Below, one piece after another: positions 53,803-61,754 of a stretch of DNA of 64,000 nt (its first letter is position 1; each line of letters opens with the position of its first letter). Source of the stretch: Oceanimonas pelagia. Its GTDB lineage: Bacteria > Pseudomonadota > Gammaproteobacteria > Enterobacterales > Aeromonadaceae. Location: assembly GCF_030849025.1 (NCBI RefSeq), contig NZ_CP118224.1, forward strand, positions 3,232,501-3,296,500, in the 5' to 3' direction. Below the pieces are notes generated by a model. It was not told the origin of the DNA. It saw only the letters and a list, made by a program, of their open reading frames with translations, and ran no database searches. The position numbers and the translations under genes are program-made.

Positions 53803-54196
53803 CCCCCGCGCGCGCCAACACCAGGCCGGCTTCACCCTGCTGGAGGTGCTGGTGGCCTTTGCCGTGCTCACCGTTACCCTGGGGATACTGCTCAATCTTT
53901 TTTCCCTGGCGATTCAGACCAGCCGGACCGCCCAGGATCAGCAAAAGGCGGTGCTGCTGGCGGAGTCGAAACTGGCGGAGCTGGACGCCGGCGCGACCCT
54001 GCGCCCCGGGGTGGAGCGGGGCGAGTTCGACGACCGCTTTGCCTGGGAAACCCGCATTGAGGAATACGACAGCAGAGCCCTGATGGACAACCAGACCCTG
54101 CTGCTGCCCTACCGGCTGTCGGTGGTGGTGAGCTGGAGCGACCACCGCCGCTATGAACTCGCTACCCTGCGGCTGGTGCGTACGGAGGCCCGATGA
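53795..54196 (+). CDS. gspI: Minor pseudopilin GspI
   Basis: A 133-residue minor pseudopilin of the tip complex (GspI-J-K). Cleavage at G|FTLLEVLVAFAVLTVTLGIL with Glu at +5. The following ESKLAELDAG motif is typical of GspI. It overlaps gspH by eight and gspJ by four bases, indicating coupled translation. Confidence 0.93.
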   Translation: MTSPRARQHQAGFTLLEVLVAFAVLTVTLGILLNLFSLAIQTSRTAQDQQKAVLLAESKLAELDAGATLRPGVERGEFDDRFAWETRIEEYDSRALMDNQTLLLPYRLSVVVSWSDHRRYELATLRLVRTEAR

Positions 54197-54867
54197 CACG
54201 CTCGCGCGGCTTTACCCTGCTGGAGCTGATGGTGGCCCTGAGCCTGCTCACCCTGCTGGCGGGACTGATGTTCGGCGGCTTTCGCATTGCCAGCCGCGCC
54301 TGGCAGACCGTGGACGAGCACAACACCGAGCTGAGCGAAACGGTACAGGCCCAGCGCTTTCTGCGCCGGCTGCTGGCGCGCAGTGAAGCACGCCTGGTGC
54401 CGGAAACCCGCAACACCTCGCTGCTGTCGTTCCAGGGCGATGAGCGCTCGCTGATTTTTCTCTCGGCCCTGCCCCAGCGCCACAGCCGGGTCAGCCAGAC
54501 CGCCTGGTTCTACCTGGCGCTGGACGATGCCGATCCCGAGGCACCCTGGCTGGTGCTGAAAACTCAGCCCCTGGCCGGACTGGACGAACCCACCCCGGAG
54601 CAGCCGGACCTGATCTTTGACTGGTACCAATTGGTGGATGACTTTCAGCGCCCCGACGGTACACCACCGCTGCTCATCCTGCCCGCCGACGCGTTCAGCC
54701 TGGAGTATCTGCCCCGGGAGGAAGACGGACTGCAACCCGGCTGGCAGGGCGACTGGCAGCAGCAGGAGACGCTGCCGGCACTGGTGAAGCTGCAACTGAA
54801 CGACCACTGGCCGGCGCTGGTGGTGTCGCCCGGAGAGCAACCCCATGTTATCAAGCAACTCGAATAG
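54193..54867 (+). CDS. gspJ: Minor pseudopilin GspJ
   Basis: A 224-residue minor pseudopilin. A very short leader (MTRSRG) is cleaved before FTLLELMVALSLLTLLAGL with Glu at +5. A large C-terminal domain typical of GspJ follows (RFLRRLLARSEARLVPE, ERSLIFLSALPQ). Part of the I-J-K tip complex that primes pseudopilus growth. Overlaps gspI by four bases and gspK by 23. Confidence 0.92.
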   Translation: MTRSRGFTLLELMVALSLLTLLAGLMFGGFRIASRAWQTVDEHNTELSETVQAQRFLRRLLARSEARLVPETRNTSLLSFQGDERSLIFLSALPQRHSRVSQTAWFYLALDDADPEAPWLVLKTQPLAGLDEPTPEQPDLIFDWYQLVDDFQRPDGTPPLLILPADAFSLEYLPREEDGLQPGWQGDWQQQETLPALVKLQLNDHWPALVVSPGEQPHVIKQLE

Positions 54868-55831
54868 GCAGGGGGGCATCGCCCTGATCAGCGTGCTGTG
54901 GCTGCTGCTGCTGCTGACGGTGCTGGCCTCCGGGCTGTCGGTGAACAGTCGCAACCAGGCCCGCCAGAGCGGCAACATTGCCATTGCCACCCGGCTGCAA
55001 CAAGGCGCCGAGGCCGGCCTGCAGCTGGCGCTGCTGGCCCTGGCCCAGAGTGCCGAACAGCAACCCTGGCTGGCGGATGGCAGCCTCCACGGCGTGCCGT
55101 TCAACGACATGGAAGTATACCTGGCGCTGTTCAACGAAAGTGGCCGCATCGATCTCAACACCGCCGGCCCCGAACTGCTGAACGGCCTGCTGGCCACGGT
55201 GGAGCCCGACGACGCCCTGCGCGCCCGGCTGACCGACGCCATTATGGACTGGCGCGACGGCGACGATCTGCGCCGGCTCAACGGTGCCGAGCTCGACGAT
55301 TACCTGGCCGCGGGCCTGGACTATGGCCCCGCCAATGCCCCCTTCACCTCGGTGGAAGAGCTGCAAAAGGTGCTGGAAATGACCCCGGAGCTGTACCGGC
55401 AAATTCGCCACAGCCTGACCCTGCGCAATCCGCGCCCGGGCATCAACCCCCAGTTCGCCCCCCGCCAGGTGCTGCTGGCCCTGCCCGGGGTAAGCGAGGC
55501 CACGGTGGATCAGTTTATTGAAGACAGACGCGCCCGCTTTGAGGCGGGCCAGCCGCCCCCGGCCACCGAGCTGTTTCCTTCCGGGCTGCTCTCTGGCGGT
55601 GCCCCCGGGGTTAACTACACTATTTATACCGAAGCCCGAATGAATACGGTATATCGCTACCGGCTGACCGCCAGCCTGCTTAACCGCCGTGGCCGGCCCC
55701 TGGTACTGAAAGCGGAGCAGGAATTCGTTCCGCTGTTTACCGACATTCCCCCTGACGGAGACGCCCTATGGATGGGGAGCAAACTGCCCGCCGGCTTGGC
55801 CGGTATGGCCGCCACCTGGCGCAGCAACTGA
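54845..55831 (+). CDS. gspK: Minor pseudopilin GspK
   Basis: A 328-residue large minor pseudopilin that caps the pseudopilus. Leader ending in GG|IALISVLWLLLLLTVLASG; position +5 is Ser instead of Glu, as expected for GspK. The helical insert domain includes LNTAGPELLNGLL and DWRDGDDLRRLNGAE, and the helix-hairpin-helix-like LLALPGVSEATVDQFI. It overlaps gspJ by 23 bases at its start and gspL by 64 bases at its end, the longest overlap in the operon. Confidence 0.92.
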   Translation: MLSSNSNRQGGIALISVLWLLLLLTVLASGLSVNSRNQARQSGNIAIATRLQQGAEAGLQLALLALAQSAEQQPWLADGSLHGVPFNDMEVYLALFNESGRIDLNTAGPELLNGLLATVEPDDALRARLTDAIMDWRDGDDLRRLNGAELDDYLAAGLDYGPANAPFTSVEELQKVLEMTPELYRQIRHSLTLRNPRPGINPQFAPRQVLLALPGVSEATVDQFIEDRRARFEAGQPPPATELFPSGLLSGGAPGVNYTIYTEARMNTVYRYRLTASLLNRRGRPLVLKAEQEFVPLFTDIPPDGDALWMGSKLPAGLAGMAATWRSN

Positions 55832-56841
55832 CCCGGTTCTGGAACTGGTGGCACCGGCAATTGCTGGCCTCGTTACCGCATGGCCTGCGCCAGCGCCTGT
55901 TTCGTCCCGGCCAGCAGCTGTGCATTTATGCCGGGCAGGATCAATACCGGTTGCAACTGCAGCCCGATGGCGACATGCGGGCACTCTTCGGCATGTCTTC
56001 CGCGGAACGGCAGCAACTGGTGCAAAAGGCCGAGCAGGTACGATTGTGCCTGCCCGCCAGTGAACTGCTGCTCACTCAACTCACCCTGCCCGCCGCCACC
56101 GCCGGCAACCTGGAGAACGTGCTGCGCTTTGAAATGGACCGGCACACCCCCTTTAACGCCGATCAGGTGTATTTCGGCTTTGCCGTGGCGCCCCGGGAGA
56201 AAAACAGTCCGCAACTTCAGGTGAGCCTGCTGCTGGCCCCCAAAGCCAACATTGATGGGCACCTGGCCGAGCTGGCCGGACTGGGGCTGTATCCTGCCCG
56301 GCTGTGTGCGGCCGATCGGGCCGAAGCCCCGGTCATTGCCCTGCCCGTTCCCCCCGATGGCGCCGGCCGCAACGGCCGGCTGAAAAACCTCAACGGCGCC
56401 CTGGTGCTGATCATGCTGTTTTTGCTGATTGCCGTGCCCCTTTACCATCGCCAGAACCGCATCGACGGCCTGACCGCCGAACTGGAACAGCCCCGCCAGC
56501 GGGCCGAGCGGGCCGCGGCCCTCAAGCGCGAACTGGCCGCCCTGCAGGACAGCCGGGATTTTCTCTCCCGAAAAAGAGCCGAACGCCCCCCCACCCTGCC
56601 ACTGCTGAACGAACTCACGCAGCGGCTGCCGGATCACACCTGGCTGACACGGCTGGAGCTGGACAGCGACACCCTGCAGATACGCGGCGAGTCGGCCAGT
56701 GCGTCTGAGTTGATAGGCCTGCTGGAAAACTCTGCGCTGTTTACCGATGTGCGCTTCAGCTCGCCGATCACCAATAACCCGGCCACCAACAAGGATCGCT
56801 TCATGATCACCGCCCGCCTGGGTGAAGGGGGAGCGCCATGA
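55768..56841 (+). CDS. gspL: Type II secretion assembly protein GspL (PilN-domain type)
   Basis: A 357-residue bitopic protein expected to link GspE to the inner-membrane platform. A cytoplasmic actin-like part (about 45-210: LCIYAGQDQYRLQLQ, VRLCLPASELLLTQLTLP, FEMDRHTPFNADQVYFGF) is followed by one membrane segment (about 212-230) and a periplasmic PilN-like domain (about 235-355) with NELTQRLPDHTWLTRLEL. This PilN-containing form is typical of Xps/Hxc-like systems rather than of Aeromonas ExeL. GGAG precedes the start, which lies within gspK. Confidence 0.85.
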   Translation: MDGEQTARRLGRYGRHLAQQLTRFWNWWHRQLLASLPHGLRQRLFRPGQQLCIYAGQDQYRLQLQPDGDMRALFGMSSAERQQLVQKAEQVRLCLPASELLLTQLTLPAATAGNLENVLRFEMDRHTPFNADQVYFGFAVAPREKNSPQLQVSLLLAPKANIDGHLAELAGLGLYPARLCAADRAEAPVIALPVPPDGAGRNGRLKNLNGALVLIMLFLLIAVPLYHRQNRIDGLTAELEQPRQRAERAAALKRELAALQDSRDFLSRKRAERPPTLPLLNELTQRLPDHTWLTRLELDSDTLQIRGESASASELIGLLENSALFTDVRFSSPITNNPATNKDRFMITARLGEGGAP

Positions 56842-57446
56842 ACCTGGATGCCCGCCAGCAAAAATGGCTGGCACTGGCCCTGCTGGCGCTGGTGCTGGTG
56901 CTGGTGTTCAGCCTGATCATCAGCCCCCTGTTCAGCCTGTTCTGGCGCCAGGGGGAACGGCTGGAGCAACTGGAAAGCCAGCTGGCCCGCTACCAGCGCC
57001 TGGCCGGCGAGCTGGAGCAGACCGAGCAGCAGTTGCAGCAACTGAGGGCCGCCACCCCCAACGACAACCTGCACCTGCCCGAGCAGCGCCCCGCCCTGGC
57101 CCAGGCCTGGCTGCAGCAATACCTCAACCGCCGGGTGGCGCAAAGCGGCGGCCAGCTGGTAAGCATTCAGAATGCCCCCGCCGGCTCCGAAGGCCCGCTG
57201 CCGGAAGTCATGCTGCGGGTGCACCTGCGCAGCGAGCTGAGCGAGCTGGTGCCACTTATTCACGCCATTGAGTCGGGCACACCCGCGCTGTTTATTGAGG
57301 ACCTGGTAATCACCGCTTCACCCCGGCGGGCGCGGGTGCGCAACAACCGGGTGGTGGCCCGCCGGCAAAATGCGCAAGTGCGGGATATTCCGTCCCTCGA
57401 CGTGCGCTTCAACCTGCTGGGGTATACCCGCCAGGAGGCCCCATGA
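56838..57446 (+). CDS. gspM: Type II secretion protein GspM (T2SSM_b type)
   Basis: A 202-residue bitopic inner-membrane protein. A short cytoplasmic N-terminus, one membrane segment (about 10-30, LALALLALVLVLVFSLII), a coiled-coil-like stretch (about 38-75, rich in Leu, Gln, Glu and Arg) and a small ferredoxin-like C-terminal domain. The partner of GspL; gene overlaps of four bases on both sides support the call. Sequence conservation in this family is low, so context carries much of the weight. Confidence 0.83.
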   Translation: MNLDARQQKWLALALLALVLVLVFSLIISPLFSLFWRQGERLEQLESQLARYQRLAGELEQTEQQLQQLRAATPNDNLHLPEQRPALAQAWLQQYLNRRVAQSGGQLVSIQNAPAGSEGPLPEVMLRVHLRSELSELVPLIHAIESGTPALFIEDLVITASPRRARVRNNRVVARRQNAQVRDIPSLDVRFNLLGYTRQEAP

Positions 57447-57967
57447 CGCACACTTCCTGGCCCCTGTTGCTGATGCTGTGGCTGCCGGCGGCACTGGCGC
57501 AGACCACCGGGCAGACACCGCCGGAGTATCCGCCCCTGGAGCAGTTTGAAAGCATGCTCGAGCGGCCCCTGTTCAACGCCTCCCGGCGGCCCGAAGCCGG
57601 CGAAGACGATAACGGCCTGAGCGAAAGCGCCGCCGAAATGCGTAAAAAATGGCGGCTGAGCGGCGTGGTGTGGGAAAACGATCAGCAACTGGCGCTGTTC
57701 AGCGAGCGGGAAGGCGAAGGCCGGCAGCGCCTGCGGGCCGGCATGTATCTGGACGGCAACTGGCAGCTCGACGACATTGCCGAAGACAGCGTTACCCTGA
57801 GCGACAACGGCCAGACGCTGCGGCTGGAACTGTGGGAGCCGAGAGCGCCGTCCACCCGGCCACTGCCAGAGCAGCATGCACAGCCGCAGGCCGACGAGCC
57901 GACCGAGCAAAACAACAACGGCGATGCGCCGGACACCGAACAGGGAAGTAACGGGGAGTCATCATGA
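57443..57967 (+). CDS. gspN: Type II secretion GspN/GspC-like periplasmic protein
   Basis: A 174-residue exported protein with a signal peptide of about 19 residues (LLLMLWLPAALA). A homology-region (HR)-like beta domain begins with MLERPLFNASRRP (about 37-49), the 'RPLF...RRP' signature of GspC/XcpP and of XpsN-type proteins. The domain continues to about residue 128; a polar, Gln/Glu/Asn-rich tail follows. It sits between gspM and gspD as xpsN does. It may do the secretin-contacting job of GspC, for which no other candidate is present. Confidence 0.72.
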   Translation: MTHTSWPLLLMLWLPAALAQTTGQTPPEYPPLEQFESMLERPLFNASRRPEAGEDDNGLSESAAEMRKKWRLSGVVWENDQQLALFSEREGEGRQRLRAGMYLDGNWQLDDIAEDSVTLSDNGQTLRLELWEPRAPSTRPLPEQHAQPQADEPTEQNNNGDAPDTEQGSNGESS

Positions 57968-60051
57968 ACAGGTTTTCATTACCTCACTGGCTTGGCGCCA
58001 GCCTTATTTGCACCCTGCTGGTGGCCTGCACCACCCCCACCGGCGACCGGGCCGCCCCCGACAAACCCTGGGGCAAAAAAAGGGTGAGCAGCAGCTACGA
58101 TCCGGTGAAGCTGCCCGCCGGCGAGCAGGCCACAGACCGGCTGCCCGCCAGCCTGACTCCGGCACCGGCAGCCACGCCCGCCACCCGGGCCGAAATTTAC
58201 CGGGGCTCGGGCAACTTTATGCGCCTGAGCCAGGCGCCGCTGGCGGCGGCACCGGCCCCCGGCGACGTGACCCTCAACTTTCAGGGCTCCGACATTGCCG
58301 AGGTGGTGAAAACCATACTGGGCGACATTCTGCAGCTGAACTACTCCCTCGACGAACGGGTGCGCGGCCAGGTGTATCTGCAAACCAACCGCCCCATTCG
58401 CCAGGATGATCTGCTGCCCACCCTCGAGAGCCTGCTGCAAACCCACGGTGCCGCCCTGGTGCACAGCAACGGCCTGTTCAATGTGGTGCCCGCCGGCGAA
58501 GTGCCGCCCTCGGCCCTGAACCCGCGCCTGACTCCCACCGCCGAGCGCGGCTACCAGATGCTGATTGTGCCCCTGCGTTACATTGGCGCCCGGGAAATGG
58601 AAAAGATCCTGGAGCCGGTCAAGCCCCGCCAGGGGGCCATGATGGTGGACGACAGACGCAACCTGATCACCCTGGTGGGCACCCGCGACGAGCTCACCAA
58701 TATTCGCGACACCGTGAACCTGTTTGACGTGGACCAGCTGCGCGGCATGTCGGTGGGCCTGTTCCGGCTGCAGGCCAGCAGCGCCGACGTGATGGCCAGC
58801 GAGCTGCAGGCCATTTTCGGTGACGAGGCCGAGGGCCCGCTGGCGGGCATGGTGCGCTACCTGCCCATAGAGCGACTCAACGCCCTGCTGGTGATCACCC
58901 CTCAGGAGCGCTACCTGACCGACGCCCGGGTGTGGATAGAGCGGCTGGACCGGGCCGAGAACCCCCGGGGCCTGAACATGTACGTTTACCACGTGCAGAA
59001 CGGCAAGGCCGATCACCTGGCCGAGCTGCTCAACCAGTTGTTCGACAGCCAGCGCCGCAACAGCGCCGGCTCGCCCCTGCCGCCGGCGGCGAGCAGCAGC
59101 GAGGAAGGCAGCCCGGTACAGATTGCCACCGGCATAAACGCCGCCAACCTGGACGTGGGCGAAGTGAGCGTGATTGCCGACACCGAGCGCAACGCTCTGG
59201 TGGTGATGGCCGCCAGCGCCGACTACGAGAAGGTGGAGCAGGCCATCAAACGGCTGGACCAACTGCCGCTGCAGGTGCTGGTGGAAGCCACCATCGTAGA
59301 GGTGAGCCTGGAAGACGAACTGCGCTACGGCCTGCAATGGTATTTCAAGAACAGCCTGGGCGGCGGCCGCACCGGCGTGGGTGCGGTGGGTGCACTGCCC
59401 ATTCCCTCGCCCTTTGACGGTGGCCTGGACGTAAGCGCCAGCTACGAGGTGTTCAACGCCGCCGGCACCCGGGCCCTGCTTCAGGCCCTGGCCAGCGACT
59501 CCAAGGTCAACGTGATCTCCTCGCCCTCGCTGATGGTGCTCGACAACCAGAAAGCGCTGATCCGCGTGGGCGATCAGGTGCCCATCCGTACCTCGGAAAC
59601 CACCAACCTCAACAGCGACGTGGGCAACGTGACCAGCACCATTCAGTATCGCGACACCGGTGTGCTACTGGAAGTGACGCCGCGGGTAAACGCCGGCGGC
59701 ATGGTGGTGCTGGAGCTGGTGCAGGAGGTGAACGACGTGGCCGCCACCACCAGCTCCAACATTCAGTCACCCACCATAACCCAACGCAAGATCGACACAA
59801 GAGTCGCGGTGCAAAGCGGTGAAACCCTGGTGCTGGGGGGCTTGATTCGCGAGAACACCACCCGCGACAGCCAAGGCGTACCCGGCCTGCGCCACGTGCC
59901 GGTGCTGGGCTGGCTGTTCGGCAGCAGCGGCACCAACACCCGCCGCACCGAGCTGGTGGTGCTGATCACCCCCACCGCCGTGGCCAACGCCATCGACGCC
60001 CGCGCGGTAACCCAGGAATACCGCAGCAAGCTGCAGCAGGTGGCGATGTAA
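57964..60051 (+). CDS. gspD: Type II secretion secretin GspD (lipoprotein form)
   Basis: Outer-membrane channel of the system, 695 residues. The signal sequence ends in a lipobox, LLVAC with Cys22, so this secretin is probably lipidated and needs no separate pilotin. N0-N3 domains span about 95-420 (VTLNFQGSDIAEVVKTILGDILQLNYSL). The secretin core (about 440-690) has VNVISSPSLMVLDNQKALIRVGDQVPI, QYRDTGVLLEVTPRVNAGGMV and GETLVLGGLI. A lipidated secretin and last position in the operon match XpsD. A bidirectional terminator follows. Confidence 0.94.
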   Translation: MNRFSLPHWLGASLICTLLVACTTPTGDRAAPDKPWGKKRVSSSYDPVKLPAGEQATDRLPASLTPAPAATPATRAEIYRGSGNFMRLSQAPLAAAPAPGDVTLNFQGSDIAEVVKTILGDILQLNYSLDERVRGQVYLQTNRPIRQDDLLPTLESLLQTHGAALVHSNGLFNVVPAGEVPPSALNPRLTPTAERGYQMLIVPLRYIGAREMEKILEPVKPRQGAMMVDDRRNLITLVGTRDELTNIRDTVNLFDVDQLRGMSVGLFRLQASSADVMASELQAIFGDEAEGPLAGMVRYLPIERLNALLVITPQERYLTDARVWIERLDRAENPRGLNMYVYHVQNGKADHLAELLNQLFDSQRRNSAGSPLPPAASSSEEGSPVQIATGINAANLDVGEVSVIADTERNALVVMAASADYEKVEQAIKRLDQLPLQVLVEATIVEVSLEDELRYGLQWYFKNSLGGGRTGVGAVGALPIPSPFDGGLDVSASYEVFNAAGTRALLQALASDSKVNVISSPSLMVLDNQKALIRVGDQVPIRTSETTNLNSDVGNVTSTIQYRDTGVLLEVTPRVNAGGMVVLELVQEVNDVAATTSSNIQSPTITQRKIDTRVAVQSGETLVLGGLIRENTTRDSQGVPGLRHVPVLGWLFGSSGTNTRRTELVVLITPTAVANAIDARAVTQEYRSKLQQVAM

Positions 60052-60055
60052 AAAA

Positions 60056-60079
60056 GGCCATCGCTGCAAAGCGATGGCC
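60056..60079. terminator. Bidirectional terminator after gspD
   Basis: A 10-bp perfect stem, GGCCATCGCT / AGCGATGGCC, with the loop GCAA. An A-run precedes it (good T-run for the leftward gene) and a weaker AATTACTTT follows. Confidence 0.75.
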
Positions 60080-60133
60080 AATTACTTTCAAAGCAAAAAC
60101 AGTGTACGCAATGCGATGATTGATGGCTTTTCA

Positions 60134-61198
60134 TCAGGGCATCAAACGCATCACATCACTGGCTTCGAATTCAACTTCTTCGTTTTCATCGTTCAGGTAT
60201 TTACCACTGATGCTGATCAAACGTGCTTCACGCTCGTTCACCTCGCCCAGCTGACCAGCCACACACTGACTGTTGAACTTCAGGGTCAGATCTGTCCAGC
60301 CATCGGCTCCCTCTGCGGTACATTCATTCTCCAGCACCGGCTCACTAAAGCCGCCGTCATAGGGTGTGGCCACATCTTCATAAGACCAGCGCAGGGCCTC
60401 ACAGTCGCCGGCCATTTTAACGGTATCGGGCAGAATGCGGGAAACATCAAATTCTTCCGATCCCAGAATAGCCACCGGAATTACCCCTTTCTGAGTCATT
60501 TTCAGCGGATTGGGGCAGGAAGTGGGCTTGATATCCACCTTCACCGGTGCTGCCGCAGCAACACAGGCGGTCAGTACCGCTTCGAGAACAGGGGTAGCAT
60601 CTTCCTGGAATGAAGCCAGATTGAAAAGCTGCCCACCGGTAGCATCGGCGAGAGGCTGAGCTTCGGTAAAAAGGCCGCTCGGCATAATACCAAAGAAGAT
60701 ACCCCCTTCCGCCGTCATGGCATCAATCGCATTTTGCCGGGTTACTGTACCCTGAGCCGGCGTTTCATCGGTAATCAGAATGTTACAGTAGGGCGCGCCG
60801 GTAAAGCCCAGCGAATCTCCATCCACGGTATCGGTAGCCGACTCGACCACCGCCCGGTAACCTTCCTCAAAGCCCCCGTTGGCCACCAGCTCATTCACCG
60901 CTGTCTGAAAGGCGGTACTGTCAGTGGTCAATGGTGAATGCAGGTGTGGCGCCTGACTGGTACCGTGCCCACTTTTGCTGGAACCATATCCCACCAGGCC
61001 AACATGAGATCCTGCCGGCAGGGCGTTAAAAATGGTCACCACATTAGCCTTTACATCGGCAATTTCCCCCCCCATAGAGCCGGATTCATCGATTTTAAAA
61101 ACCACGTCTATGCCCTGGGCATAGACTCCGCCGCACGCCATGGCCACCGCCAGGGCGCAAATCGTATTACGTGCTTTTTGTTGCATATGTTTCATCAT
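60134..61198 (-). CDS. Secreted von Willebrand factor type A domain protein
   Basis: A 354-residue exported protein. Signal peptide of about 27 residues (ICALAVAMACGGVYAQ), then a VWA domain (about 30-205) whose metal-ion site motif DESGS is at residues 38-42, with a later Thr and an ITDE aspartate. VWA domains bind proteins or matrix. The C-terminal part (about 217-354) holds IKPTSCPNPLKM, KGVIPVAILGSEEFDVSRI, LRWSYEDVATPYDGG and DGWTDLTLKFNSQ, a motif set I recognise from many secreted bacterial and archaeal proteins but cannot name. It is more AT-rich than the neighbouring operon. Convergent with gspD; a plausible secretion substrate. Confidence 0.8.
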   Translation of the reverse strand: MMKHMQQKARNTICALAVAMACGGVYAQGIDVVFKIDESGSMGGEIADVKANVVTIFNALPAGSHVGLVGYGSSKSGHGTSQAPHLHSPLTTDSTAFQTAVNELVANGGFEEGYRAVVESATDTVDGDSLGFTGAPYCNILITDETPAQGTVTRQNAIDAMTAEGGIFFGIMPSGLFTEAQPLADATGGQLFNLASFQEDATPVLEAVLTACVAAAAPVKVDIKPTSCPNPLKMTQKGVIPVAILGSEEFDVSRILPDTVKMAGDCEALRWSYEDVATPYDGGFSEPVLENECTAEGADGWTDLTLKFNSQCVAGQLGEVNEREARLISISGKYLNDENEEVEFEASDVMRLMP

Positions 61199-61754
61199 TT
61201 TGCCTGCTATCTATGTCAGTTAATAACGCAGAGGCAATAAAACTTGCTGCCAGCTATCGCACTCTCTTCACTGAACACAAAACCTCTCCGTGCTTAACAA
61301 AGGTAAAAAATGGCCCAAAACCAACGGAACCACGCAGCTCAGCTGAGGCAATAAATGTACCGAAAACATAAACAGCTGAATCAGCAGGATTTATAAAAAA
61401 CAAAACAAAAAAAAACAAAAAAATGTAAACAAAATGCAACATTAAAGCTGACTAAAAAAAACAAAAAACATAAAAAACAACAAGTAAAGCGAACTTAAAA
61501 ATGTATCAAAATGCTAACACCACCAATAAAAAACATAATAATCAATACTTTATAAAGCCATCATATCTTTTCCTCATCAGCCTAAAACCTTGAGGAACAC
61601 TCTCCCCCTGTTTCACAAGTGAAACAACTTCCGCATATTTATACTTCCCACAATCAACAAAAATTAAAATAACAACATATAAATCAACATCTTATTAATT
61701 ATGGTTCGTTATATGCAGTAAACCCGTAAATAATAACCGTCTTGGAGCAACACA
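61199..61754. other. AT-rich intergenic region between divergent genes
   Basis: 556 bases without a believable gene, in strong contrast to the GC-rich surroundings; 61381-61540 is mostly A with short CA breaks. It must carry the promoters of the leftward VWA gene and the rightward 423-residue gene. Such DNA is a typical target for H-NS-type silencers. A 62-codon leftward frame (61254-61442) is low-complexity and is not called. Confidence 0.6.
61609..61626. other. parS-like palindrome with a 2-bp insertion
   Basis: TGTTTCACAAGTGAAACA: both parS half-sites are perfect (TGTTTCAC and GTGAAACA) but separated by AA. In the canonical sites at 11.0 and 18.05 kb the halves touch. Whether ParB, a relative such as a ParB-like regulator, or another protein binds it is unknown. 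Confidence 0.6.

Noticed and set aside
61254-61442. A 62-codon leftward ORF in the AT-rich gap
   Set aside because: Phe-rich low-complexity start arising from A-tracts, no ribosome-binding site, and overlap with promoter space.
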